From: Mucilaginibacter sp. OK268
Lineage (GTDB): Bacteria; Bacteroidota; Bacteroidia; Sphingobacteriales; Sphingobacteriaceae
NCBI RefSeq assembly: GCF_900103125.1
Contig: NZ_FNJV01000003.1
Span: forward strand, 248,001 to 312,000
Length of the DNA stretch: 64,000 bases
Reading direction: 5' to 3'
The position numbers were made by a program, and so were the translations under genes. Shown piece after piece: positions 16,661-25,617 of this stretch. Numbering within the stretch: position 1 is the first letter of the stretch; each line of letters opens with the position of its first letter. Under the pieces are notes generated by a model, which did not search any database, had not been told where the DNA came from, and worked only from the letters and a program-made list of their open reading frames with translations.

Positions 16661-17473
16661 TTACTTACGCTCCAGTTTTTGAAATGGGACTTTGAGTATA
16701 TTCCGGAAACGACCGTTGGTTGATAGCTCCATATGCGTATCCACCCCGTAGATTGTCTCCTGTCTATCCAATTCGGCATAGGTTCCAAAAAGCCGGTCCC
16801 AGATGCTTAACACATCACCGTAATTGCGGTCAGTAAAGGGTAATTGATAATGATGATGAACATGATGTAAATTAGGTGTGATAAAGATCATACCTATAAT
16901 TTTGTTGGCGCGTCTAGGTAATCTGAATTCGGTATGAGCCACAATATTAGAAAACGTTTGAAAAGTTTGCCGCAGTACCAATACACCCGCCACCGGGCCT
17001 AACAAAAACACCCACAACATTAAAAAGCAAGTACGTATAAATGTTTCTCCGGGGTGTTCCCTCACCGTTGTTGAAACATCAACTTTTAAATCGCTGTGAT
17101 GTACCAAATGAAACTTCCACAGGAAATCAAATTTGTGCATAATAACGTGATAGGTGTACTCGCACAGGTCCAATAAGATAAACAGGCTGATATAGTACAC
17201 CCAGGAGCTCTTATGGAAAGGGATATAATTAATCAATCCCCAATGATGCCTGTTATCCCAAAGTGATATCAACAACACGATGCTGATCATAAAAAGCTGT
17301 ATGGGCAGCGCAGTAAAAATAAACAGTAAGTTAACGCGACTGTGTTTTAGCTTATGAATCAGCCCATTATTGGCAAACAACACCTCACTGATCCAAAGGG
17401 AAACAATAATCAGCGCAAAATAAGCAAGTTGAACAATATCCTGGTGTTTAGAGATCGTTGAAAGAACCGTCAT
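16661..17473 (-). CDS. Sterol desaturase / fatty acid hydroxylase superfamily protein
   Basis: A 270-residue integral membrane di-iron enzyme with about four to five membrane segments. The histidine clusters expected for iron binding are present: HVIMH (near 117), HLVHH (near 131), and HHVHHH (near 213), plus a distal NIVAHTEF. The family hydroxylates or desaturates lipids and sterols using O2; the substrate is not evident. It is followed by the barrel protein with a TAATG overlap. The 250 bp upstream up to 17722 is an AT-rich divergent promoter region. Confidence 0.9.
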   Translation of the reverse strand: MTVLSTISKHQDIVQLAYFALIIVSLWISEVLFANNGLIHKLKHSRVNLLFIFTALPIQLFMISIVLLISLWDNRHHWGLINYIPFHKSSWVYYISLFILLDLCEYTYHVIMHKFDFLWKFHLVHHSDLKVDVSTTVREHPGETFIRTCFLMLWVFLLGPVAGVLVLRQTFQTFSNIVAHTEFRLPRRANKIIGMIFITPNLHHVHHHYQLPFTDRNYGDVLSIWDRLFGTYAELDRQETIYGVDTHMELSTNGRFRNILKVPFQKLERK

Positions 17474-17721
17474 TGATTAAATTGAGTTAATGTTAAGCAA
17501 CAGGCATGGATATCGTCATTAAAATTAATTTATCAATTCAATAACTATATCTTAATGTAACAAACATATAGACAGATTCTGAGTGAAAGTTGAATTATCA
17601 GAGGTTTCAATTTAATAATTGATGAAATTTCTAATTAGTTGAACAGAATAATTGGTATAAAGGAACAGTTTCAGGCATAATCAAACCTGATGTAACAGTG
17701 TATAATGATTAAATTTGCGCT

Positions 17722-18444
17722 ATGAAAATAATTGTTTTACCTGCTATCCTTTTGCTCCTGTGTTTTCCTTTTATAAGCAAAGCAAGCGGATACTGGCTGG
17801 ATATAAAAGGAAGCGGAAAACTGAATGATCCTGTTCAGATACAGGTTTGCTATGGCTATATTGATGAGTCTAGCATACGTCATCGTGACACAGGTCCTGA
17901 ACTCGCGCTTATTGGCGGTTTCAAGATCAGTGTTTTGGATGAAAATGGGCGGCGAATTATTATACCGATCCATCAAACGCAGGATTGCTGGGAAGGAACA
18001 TTTTTGCCTAAAGCGAACGGCGTTTATCGGATATTGGGCATAAACGACACCCATCCAGTTGTTAACCGTTCAAAAACAAGCGGAAAAAATATACGCCCTA
18101 TCGATTATCTATGTACTGCTTACCAGGTGGGCACCACCTCTTCCGTGTCGAAACCATCGCAATTTTTGGATATTGTTACTGCTCCTAAAGATAAACGGGT
18201 GATCGTAAAAGCATTTAATCATGGCACCCCGGCTATTAGCTCAACCAAGTTACGCGTATTTAACCCGGAGAATTGGGAAAAAGAACTTGTTATAGATGAT
18301 CAGGGTGAAGCAACCTTTGTGCCCACTATGAAAGGCCTTTATATCATCAGGGAAGACTGGGTTGACCTAACTCCCGGTACTTATCAGGGATTAACGTACA
18401 TCAGCATCCGCCACCGGTGTAATTATTGTTTGCTGGTTCAATAA
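17722..18444 (+). CDS. Exported DUF4198-like protein
   Basis: A 240-residue protein with signal peptide (about 1-21, ending SKASG) and a two-part beta-rich body like DUF4198 proteins, a family related to periplasmic components of nickel/cobalt uptake. It begins YWLDIKGSGKLNDPVQIQVCYG and matches the start of the convergent gene at 18533-19261 (LWIEAEATGQVGKSQIIKVIFG), so the two are diverged paralogs. TAAATTTG at 17710-17717 fits a Bacteroidota -7 element only 4 bp before the ATG, which would give an almost leaderless message, but no good -33 is seen. Metal handling is inferred. Confidence 0.72.
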   Translation: MKIIVLPAILLLLCFPFISKASGYWLDIKGSGKLNDPVQIQVCYGYIDESSIRHRDTGPELALIGGFKISVLDENGRRIIIPIHQTQDCWEGTFLPKANGVYRILGINDTHPVVNRSKTSGKNIRPIDYLCTAYQVGTTSSVSKPSQFLDIVTAPKDKRVIVKAFNHGTPAISSTKLRVFNPENWEKELVIDDQGEATFVPTMKGLYIIREDWVDLTPGTYQGLTYISIRHRCNYCLLVQ

Positions 18445-18464
18445 GCTGCTGCACAATCAAATAC

Positions 18465-18514
18465 AAAAGCCTCTTTCTCCTCGTTCTTTATCAACGATGA
18501 GAAAGAGGCCTTTT
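18465..18514. terminator. Bidirectional terminator between the two DUF4198 genes
   Basis: GCCTCTTTCTC (18469-18479) pairs with GAGAAAGAGGC (18499-18509). The stem is flanked by AAAA on the left and TTTT on the right, so it can serve both convergent genes. Confidence 0.85.
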
Positions 18515-18532
18515 AAATAGCTGAAATGGCGA

Positions 18533-19261
18533 CTAATTTAAAACCATAGTCAGTGTAGCTTTTTCGCGGAATACATCATAATGCACTCCTTTATAAGTCC
18601 CAGGCGTTTCAAACTTCAAGGTAACCAGTGCAAAATACCTGCCTGGTTTTGGATTATGAAAAGATACTTTACCATCCTGATCAGTAGTTAGCTTCTGTTC
18701 CTGCATTTCAGGATGGCGCATAAATAAGGTAGCATTGGGAACCGGTTTACCGTGGAGCAGTACCTGCAGAATTATGTCTGCACCCGGTTGGTTTTCCGGG
18801 TCTTTCAGAATTGTCAGATCAGTAAGGCTTTCTTGTGCAATGGTTTTATCATTCCCAACCTGTATAGAGGTACGAGCATAATAATGCTGTTTGGCAATGC
18901 CAATTTTCGATGTCGATTTACTCCAGTCTTCTACTTTGCGTTGTTTGTTTTCGAGCAGCACCACATAGACTCCTTGTTCTGCTGGAGTAAAACTAGCTTC
19001 GTAAGCAGTTTCCTTCGGAGAAAATTGTAAAGCAATATACTTTCCTTTAGGGCTGATCATCCAGCAGGTAAAGTCTTTCACTTCCTGGAATTCCCCATCT
19101 ATTTTTTGCAACCTGTATTGATTGTATGACCCGAAGATTACTTTGATGATCTGTGACTTACCAACCTGTCCTGTGGCCTCGGCTTCTATCCACAAGGAAT
19201 CTGCTTTGGCATATGCAGTACCTAGCAGAATGCTCAGAAAAATGAATGCTAAACGTTTCAT
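18533..19261 (-). CDS. Exported DUF4198 protein partnered with a TonB receptor
   Basis: A 242-residue protein with signal peptide ending AKADS and a beta-sandwich body: LWIEAEATGQVGKSQ, CWMISPKGKYIALQFSP, then a C-terminal transthyretin-like portion GKPVPNATLFMRHPEMQEQKL...DGKVSFHNPKPGRYFAL. This layout is typical of DUF4198 proteins seen beside metal or siderophore receptors. It starts 23 bp after the stop of the receptor gene 19285-21666 on the same strand, so they form an operon. A periplasmic binding or delivery role is inferred. Confidence 0.82.
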   Translation of the reverse strand: MKRLAFIFLSILLGTAYAKADSLWIEAEATGQVGKSQIIKVIFGSYNQYRLQKIDGEFQEVKDFTCWMISPKGKYIALQFSPKETAYEASFTPAEQGVYVVLLENKQRKVEDWSKSTSKIGIAKQHYYARTSIQVGNDKTIAQESLTDLTILKDPENQPGADIILQVLLHGKPVPNATLFMRHPEMQEQKLTTDQDGKVSFHNPKPGRYFALVTLKFETPGTYKGVHYDVFREKATLTMVLN

Positions 19262-19284
19262 ATATAATTTTTAAGAAGTATGTA

Positions 19285-21666
19285 TTAAAATTTCAGGCTC
19301 ATGCTGCCAATAAACCTGGCCGGGGCTTGTGGCGTTAATCGTACCGACCATGCTTTTTCGCTGGTCAGGTTATCTACCTTAAAACCGATACGATATCTGG
19401 GCTGATCATAAAATATACTAGCATCTAACAATGTATAAGCTGGAATAATCACTTTAGCAGTTTTGGTATTGGTTTGATAAGATGAATTACCTGAGTTACC
19501 ACCAAAACCCAGGCCCAGCCCTTGCAGGTCACCAGCAGGCAGGCGATAGCTAATCCAGAAATTCACAATTTTAGATGGGCCGGATAAAGCCGGGCGTAAG
19601 CCTTCTACAGAAGCATCTGCTTTAGTATATTTACTATCATTATAAGCATAACCCGCAACGATATTCAGTCCCGGAAAAGGATTGGCTGTCAGATCAATTT
19701 CAACACCCTTGCTTAGCTGGGTTCCATCCTGGATGGAGTAATTCGCATCATTCGGATCGGTTCTTAAAACATCCTGAACCCTGATGTCATAATAGCTTAC
19801 CGTTCCAACCAATTTATGGTCAATCACATCGCCCTTTACACCAAATTCTAACTGGTTAGCATGCTCTGGTTTAAAATGACCTCCGTCTGCTGCCACGCCG
19901 CTTTTATTGAAAAAGCCATTCATGTAGTTACCGAACAAGGATACGCGGTCTTTCATCACCTCGTACACCAGGCCCATTTTTTGCGATAGCGCAGTTTGAC
20001 CATAAGGCCCTGCTTGTATACCTCCGGCACCTAAACCTCCCGCGGTTACTCCTGTGGTAATATTGTATACACCTTTATATTGGTAGCGGTCAACCCTAAG
20101 GCTGGCCATAGCCAGCAATCTGTCGGTAATATTAAACACATCAGATACGTAAACAGCATAGGTATTATCGCCATTGTTTTCTATACGCAGGGCACCTCTG
20201 CTGCTTAATGAGTCTACTTTAAAGCGGCTTATCCTGTAAGTAGCCGGAGTATGTATAAAGTTCACATCAGCAATATTAACCGTTACCCTATCAAAACTAT
20301 TGGAGTTGTTATAATAATCTAAACCAAGCACTACACGGTTACGGTGTGTGCCTAATTTAAAATCGCCGATAAAGTTCTGTTGCAGATCAGTTGCGATAAA
20401 TGAGGTATTCCCGACAATTACCTGTGGGCGGATAGTAGAATCGGTACGACCGTTTAACGCGGTGATATAGCCGTTAATGGTTGAGCGGGCACGGGAAATA
20501 ATAGTCTGTGAGGTCCATTTCTCCGAGATCTTGTAGTTCAGCTGCGCAAAGATATTCAACATCTGGGTAGAATAGGCCAGATCGTTGCTCATAAAAGTCT
20601 TATTGTATGGGAACTGCATATCCACAATAGACTGCACCTTGTTGCTGCCTATATAAGGATTAAAACGTACTACGGATGTTCCTTTACCCTGACCAAACTC
20701 TACATCAAGTAATAGTGATAATTTGTCGGTGATCTGATAGGAGAAACTTGGGGCCAGGCTAACGCTATTGGTAAAGCCCAGATCCTGGAAACTTTTCTCG
20801 AATGATGTGGCGCCGTTTAAACGGAACAAAGCTGTTTTATCTGCGTTTACAGGAGTATTCACATCCCAGGTTATACGGTTAAAATTCCAGCTGCCACCCA
20901 AATAAGCTACTTCGCCCCCAAAGCCATTGTATGGTTTTTTGGTTACGCGGTTATAGAGGCCGCCATAACTACTGGAAACGCTGGTACCAAATAAGGTTGC
21001 CGATGGGCCTTTAATAGCCTCTACCCGTTCAATGTTAGCCGGATCTATTGAGGAGAAAGCGGCTCCGGCCACACCATTCCTGGCATTGGGTTCAGTTTCA
21101 AAACCACGGGAACGAAAGGTAACCCTGCCCTGGTTAGCAATCATAGGAATACCCGCACCGGGAACATTTTTGGAAATGCTACCCAGATCAACAGCCATCT
21201 GCTCCTGAATAAGCTCCTTTGATACTGAGTTATAAACTTGTGGGTTCTCAAGGTTTTTCAAAGGAAGCCTGGCAATATATACGCTCTCCTTTTTTGAAAA
21301 TTTATTGACGCTGCTGGCTATAGTTACTTCCTGCAAGGCTTGCACGTTTTCTTTGGGCAACTGATAATTAACTATTGTTGTATCACCGGCAACAACCTTA
21401 ACCAACAGGTCTTTCTCCGCCGCCGCTAATACCTGGATCTTGAGATGGTAGGTTCTCGGCGCCACTCCATTAAAGGTATAGTTTCCTTGTTCGTCGGTAA
21501 GTGTATTTTTATTTAGTTCGATTAGTGTTACGGATGCTGATGCTAAAGGCTGTCCGTCAACCATGGTAATTTTACCGGTAATATTCCCAGTGGTAGATTG
21601 GGCGAAAGAATTAAAATGGCCAAGTAATATACAAAACAACAGGATTGTAAATAGAGATTTCATCAA
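19285..21666 (-). CDS. TonB-dependent siderophore-type receptor
   Basis: A 793-residue outer-membrane importer. Its parts are a signal peptide (about 1-22, FAQ), a carboxypeptidase-like domain (about 28-110), a plug with LGSISKNVPGAGIPM, FRSRGFETEPNARNGV and NIERVEAIKGPSATLFG (about 140-250), then the barrel ending MSLKF. The GPSATLFG plug motif and domain plan match TonB-siderophore receptors (TIGR01783-like). It is followed by the DUF4198 gene. The ligand could be a ferric siderophore or another chelated metal. No regulator is adjacent. The upstream 250 bp contains the strong hairpin at 21805-21845. Confidence 0.9.
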   Translation of the reverse strand: MMKSLFTILLFCILLGHFNSFAQSTTGNITGKITMVDGQPLASASVTLIELNKNTLTDEQGNYTFNGVAPRTYHLKIQVLAAAEKDLLVKVVAGDTTIVNYQLPKENVQALQEVTIASSVNKFSKKESVYIARLPLKNLENPQVYNSVSKELIQEQMAVDLGSISKNVPGAGIPMIANQGRVTFRSRGFETEPNARNGVAGAAFSSIDPANIERVEAIKGPSATLFGTSVSSSYGGLYNRVTKKPYNGFGGEVAYLGGSWNFNRITWDVNTPVNADKTALFRLNGATSFEKSFQDLGFTNSVSLAPSFSYQITDKLSLLLDVEFGQGKGTSVVRFNPYIGSNKVQSIVDMQFPYNKTFMSNDLAYSTQMLNIFAQLNYKISEKWTSQTIISRARSTINGYITALNGRTDSTIRPQVIVGNTSFIATDLQQNFIGDFKLGTHRNRVVLGLDYYNNSNSFDRVTVNIADVNFIHTPATYRISRFKVDSLSSRGALRIENNGDNTYAVYVSDVFNITDRLLAMASLRVDRYQYKGVYNITTGVTAGGLGAGGIQAGPYGQTALSQKMGLVYEVMKDRVSLFGNYMNGFFNKSGVAADGGHFKPEHANQLEFGVKGDVIDHKLVGTVSYYDIRVQDVLRTDPNDANYSIQDGTQLSKGVEIDLTANPFPGLNIVAGYAYNDSKYTKADASVEGLRPALSGPSKIVNFWISYRLPAGDLQGLGLGFGGNSGNSSYQTNTKTAKVIIPAYTLLDASIFYDQPRYRIGFKVDNLTSEKAWSVRLTPQAPARFIGSMSLKF

Positions 21667-21804
21667 TAATCAAATATAAGTTAGTGTAGGGTAAACACCG
21701 GCAAATATAGAATATTATTTATAATCAGTCTAATTAAAAACAATTTTAATAAACTCACATTCCCTGGTGTTGTGCCATTTATGAATTGATGTTTAGTCCG
21801 TAGT

Positions 21805-21845
21805 ATATTTATACAAAACATGGTTTACATGTTTTGTATAAATAT
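21805..21845. repeat. Perfect 18-bp inverted repeat with 5-nt loop
   Basis: ATATTTATACAAAACATG (21805-21822), loop GTTTA, CATGTTTTGTATAAATAT (21828-21845). It lies between the receptor stop at 21936 and the receptor start at 21666, both on the minus strand. It may end transcription of the upstream gene or be an operator. Its inner edge begins the shared element at 21818-21928. Confidence 0.8.
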
Positions 21846-21928
21846 CAATTCAAATAATTGATCAACAGATATTTACATACTAACTAACATTAAATTATGT
21901 AAACCCACTTTTCTTGTTAATTGAGTCA
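21818..21928. repeat. Copy A of a ~110-bp repeat with conserved ends
   Basis: It shares the left end ACATGGTTTACA and the right end GTAAACCCACTTTT-nnn-GTTAATTGAGTCA with 58962-59071. Length (111 versus 110 bp) and orientation are the same, while the middle differs. It is intergenic in both places. Confidence 0.65.
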
Positions 21929-21935
21929 CATCCGG

Positions 21936-24362
21936 TCAGTTACCGGCCCGTTTCTGTACATCGGAAGAGCCGGACTCTATATGCACCTTGCTGGTTTTCC
22001 CGGACCCGAAACGACAGGAAAAATTCAGGCTGATGTAACGAGAATAATCCTTGAAATAAGAATATTGATACAATCCAAGGTTCCGGTCAATCCCGTAATG
22101 AGCCTCGCTTTGCAGAATGTTATTGGCATTGAGTGAAAGGGATGCTTTTTTACCAAGGAGTTGCAGCTTGATTCCTATGCTCAAACCAGAATAAGCCCCG
22201 AAAGTGGAGGTTACATATTGCCGTTTGGAACTGTATTCAAAATCGCATTCCGCCATTAAGAATTCACTAAGCTGAAAACTATTATTGGCGGTCACATCTA
22301 CAGAAGCGAGGCCGGAATTATTCAAGATATACCCCCTGGTCTGCCCGGTAAATGCATTCTGGTAAACTGAAATTGTATTGTCGGTTGCCCACCAATTGGT
22401 TAATTTTTTGGTGTAAACAATATCTATATCCCAGGCGTGTGCACCCTGTATGTTGATCGGCCTGCGGGTAAGCGTAGTTTGATCACTGTCGAGGAAAGGC
22501 AAAGTCCGGATATAGTCTTTATAAATATCATAATTCAGGGTAATGATGATTGTACTTTGCCAGGACCAGGACAGTTCACCGTGCCAGGAGGTTTGCGGCC
22601 GCAGATCTGGATTACCCTGGAAAAACAGCGTGGCAGTTTGCGGCCTGCGGAAAGGTACCAGCTCATGGTAATCCGGCCGTTCTGTTCTTCTGCCCAGGCG
22701 CAGGATCAGTGTATTTTGCTCGTTCAGTTTCTCATTAAGGAACAAGGTTGGGAACAACTGTAAATAATTCTGGTTGATAGAAGTACCTGATTGCCGATCA
22801 TTTCCTTTGGTAATTGTTTGCTCCGCCCGCAAACCAGCCTGCAACGTTAGTTTGCTATAGGATTGGTTCAGATTGACATAGGCTGCATTGATATTTTCGG
22901 AATTAACGGTATAATCGCTTTGCAAGGGATCAGGAATACTTTGGCCACCGATTTGGTCGTAATAAGTGTTGTTATTGTTTGCTTTCACATAACTGGATTT
23001 GAGGCCTGCCTCAAAACTGCCATTGTTTCTCAATGGCTGGGTGTAGTCCACTTTAGCCCCATAAATATCCAGCTGCCTATGCTGTTTTAACAGTTCATTG
23101 GTTTCGCTGATGATGTTATTATTGACATTTTCGAGGGTGTTAAAATTATACTGCAAAGGAAAGTTACGGTATTCTGAATGGTCGACATCGATATTGATGG
23201 ACCGGCCAGCGGTATCCAACTGGTGAACGAACTGCATACCCGCGGTATAATTGAAGGGGCTATCCTTCAACCGGCTGGTAAAACCAATATGGCTAGTCTT
23301 ATTTCGCATACTATCGCGTACATCCATATCAGAGAGCAGCTGACTATTTGCTGAACCAGTCCCTAATGTGCCGGATAATGTTAATGTACTTCTTTTGGAT
23401 AGGTAAATATCCAGGCCGATAGTTGGCCGATAGTTTTTGTTGATTGAGGAGCCGTTATTGCCGGATACCTGTTCGCTCAGCAGGTTTCCACCAACGTCCG
23501 AAATATCGCTTGTCACGGAACGTCCGGAAAAATCATGGCTATAGCTGTAAGTATTATTCACAAAAAGATTGTAATGCCCGTTTTTATAACTCAATGAAAA
23601 ACCCCCATTATACCTTCCGTAATAACCCTGAACATAACTACCATTCACCATACCATTAAATCCTTCCTTTTGATTTTTCTTTTTCACAATATTGATGATC
23701 CCCGCTGTTCCGGCTGCGTCGTATTTCGAAGAAGGGTTGCTCATCAATTCAATTTTCTGGATAATGGAAGCCGGCATACCATTTAGCAGGCTGTTCAGAT
23801 CGTCAGCCGACAAATAGGTTGGTTTTCCATCAATGAGGATGTTTACGCCGGGCTTGCCATTCATGGTGATCTGTCCGTCAGGGGTGATCTGTACACCGGG
23901 CAGCTTTTTCATGACCTCCAGCACCGTTGAACCGTCATTGTTGATGTTGCGCGCGACATTGATCACGGTCTTATCGGTTTGGCGGTCAACCAACTGAACG
24001 TCTCCTTTAATGGTCACACTGTTAAGCTGATTGACGCTGCTTTTTAGCATCAGTTCACCCAGGTCAATATCCGAATTTTTCAATTGAATAAATTTCACAA
24101 GTCTTTCAAACCCCACCATACTGATCTCCAAACGGTAGTTTCCGGCAGCTAAGCGATGTACGCGAAATTTTCCTTTATCATCGCTTTGCGTGCTGCGATA
24201 ATTGATAGAATCAGGTGTTTTCAGGACGACGGTAGCATAAGGCAGCAACTGGCGCTGCTCGTCCACTAAATGACCATTGATTGCGTGACTCGTCTGTGCC
24301 TCTAAAGCCGTTGCGGTTAGGAATAGTAAGATGGTCAAAAGAAAGCGTTTTATCGACTGCAT
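21936..24362 (-). CDS. TonB-dependent receptor-like outer-membrane barrel (OMP_b-brl_3 type)
   Basis: An 808-residue protein, starting at MQSIKRFLLT (ATG 24362), which gives a normal signal peptide ending LEAQ; upstream in-frame ATGs up to 24632 would overlap the divergent kinase gene. A carboxypeptidase-like domain (about 25-105) is followed by a plug: GSTVLEVMKKLPGVQITPDGQI, NILIDGKPTYLS, IELMSNPSSKYDAAGTAGIINI. A barrel of the PF14905 type follows. Substrate unknown. It is divergent from a LytS/LytTR pair with about 150 bp between starts, which strongly suggests dedicated regulation. Confidence 0.88.
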   Translation of the reverse strand: MQSIKRFLLTILLFLTATALEAQTSHAINGHLVDEQRQLLPYATVVLKTPDSINYRSTQSDDKGKFRVHRLAAGNYRLEISMVGFERLVKFIQLKNSDIDLGELMLKSSVNQLNSVTIKGDVQLVDRQTDKTVINVARNINNDGSTVLEVMKKLPGVQITPDGQITMNGKPGVNILIDGKPTYLSADDLNSLLNGMPASIIQKIELMSNPSSKYDAAGTAGIINIVKKKNQKEGFNGMVNGSYVQGYYGRYNGGFSLSYKNGHYNLFVNNTYSYSHDFSGRSVTSDISDVGGNLLSEQVSGNNGSSINKNYRPTIGLDIYLSKRSTLTLSGTLGTGSANSQLLSDMDVRDSMRNKTSHIGFTSRLKDSPFNYTAGMQFVHQLDTAGRSINIDVDHSEYRNFPLQYNFNTLENVNNNIISETNELLKQHRQLDIYGAKVDYTQPLRNNGSFEAGLKSSYVKANNNNTYYDQIGGQSIPDPLQSDYTVNSENINAAYVNLNQSYSKLTLQAGLRAEQTITKGNDRQSGTSINQNYLQLFPTLFLNEKLNEQNTLILRLGRRTERPDYHELVPFRRPQTATLFFQGNPDLRPQTSWHGELSWSWQSTIIITLNYDIYKDYIRTLPFLDSDQTTLTRRPINIQGAHAWDIDIVYTKKLTNWWATDNTISVYQNAFTGQTRGYILNNSGLASVDVTANNSFQLSEFLMAECDFEYSSKRQYVTSTFGAYSGLSIGIKLQLLGKKASLSLNANNILQSEAHYGIDRNLGLYQYSYFKDYSRYISLNFSCRFGSGKTSKVHIESGSSDVQKRAGN

Positions 24363-24513
24363 GAACAATAGTAGCGGAATCCTGAACACAAAAAAGAGAG
24401 TACAACCCGACAGGCATGCATGATTGCCAAACGGGTGATTCCGCCAGTTGAATCGGTTGTACTCCACAAAATCGCCTGTTCGGGGGGCGAACCAGCCTAT
24501 TGGTCGACAGACG

Positions 24514-25617
24514 ATGATTAAACAGCTTTTAAGCTTACTTTTGCCTATGAGCCTTTCGGAAAGGATATTGGACTTTAACAGCCGGCACCGGGTGACCAGC
24601 CACCTGATCTTCTGGATTTTACTATTATTCATTCAGCTAAGTTCAAGTAGTTATTACAATGGTGAACAAGTGCCTTTTCGCAACAACCTGATGGGCGATG
24701 GCACCAACATACTTGCGCAGATTCCAGCCGCTTATTTTTTAGCCTATTTTGTCGTTCCCAGGTTTATTTACACTGAAAAATATCTGTCAGCTATCCTTTG
24801 TTTCCTATTATGCAGTTATTTGATCTGTGTACTGTCCAGGCTTTCCGTAGTCCATATCGAGGAACCCTGGTACGGGACGAAACCTAATCCCAAAGAAACG
24901 TTGGGCGAGATTTTCACAGATATTCCCAAATTGATCTACGTCTATTTTTTTCGAATCTTTTCCGTGGCTTTTGTCTTTATGCTACTTAAGCTACTTAAAG
25001 ATCAGCTGCTCATCCAGAAACGCACCCTTTCACTGGAAAAGGAAAAAGCGGAAACAGAGCTCAAGTTGCTGAAGACCCAACTGAATCCCCATTTTTTATT
25101 CAATACTTTAAATAATATTTATTCGCTGTCACTGTCGAATTCACCTGTAACTTCCACTTCCATCGGGCGGCTATCGGAGATCCTGGATTATCTGTTGTAC
25201 CGTTGTGACAGTCCTTATGTCCCGGTATCAGGTGAGATCCATTTGTTAAAAAACTATATCGGACTGGAAAAACTCCGCTATGACGAGCGATTGAAGATTG
25301 AGTTCACCTGCCAGGTTAGCGAACAGGTCCAGATCGCACCAATGATCCTTTTGTCTATACTGGAAAATGCCTTTAAGCACGGTACTGGGAATGATGCGGG
25401 AAAACCAGTTATCCGGATTGATCTGCACGCCGATAGAAATTTGCTTACGTTTAAAGTAGTTAACACGTTTCAAGCCAAAGACGCTGTAAACGCCGGAAAT
25501 ATTGGTCTCAGTAATTTAACCAGACAACTGGATTTACTTTATCCGCAAAAACATATGCTGCTGATCGAACAGTCCGAAAACCTATTTATTGTAGACCTTA
25601 AATTGAACTTAGCATGA
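24514..25617 (+). CDS. LytS/YehU-type sensor histidine kinase
   Basis: A 367-residue inner-membrane kinase with four membrane helices (about 25-45, 65-85, 92-112, 140-165). After a coiled linker comes the His_kinase box LNPHFLFNTLNNIY with phospho-accepting His193, then an HATPase part (ILENAFKHGTG, NIGLSNLTRQL). Start ATG 24514 is preferred; 24448 in frame is also possible. The stop overlaps the response regulator start by 4 bp (ATGA), so the pair is co-translated. There is no large extracytoplasmic sensor domain, so the signal is probably sensed in the membrane. Confidence 0.9.
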   Translation: MIKQLLSLLLPMSLSERILDFNSRHRVTSHLIFWILLLFIQLSSSSYYNGEQVPFRNNLMGDGTNILAQIPAAYFLAYFVVPRFIYTEKYLSAILCFLLCSYLICVLSRLSVVHIEEPWYGTKPNPKETLGEIFTDIPKLIYVYFFRIFSVAFVFMLLKLLKDQLLIQKRTLSLEKEKAETELKLLKTQLNPHFLFNTLNNIYSLSLSNSPVTSTSIGRLSEILDYLLYRCDSPYVPVSGEIHLLKNYIGLEKLRYDERLKIEFTCQVSEQVQIAPMILLSILENAFKHGTGNDAGKPVIRIDLHADRNLLTFKVVNTFQAKDAVNAGNIGLSNLTRQLDLLYPQKHMLLIEQSENLFIVDLKLNLA

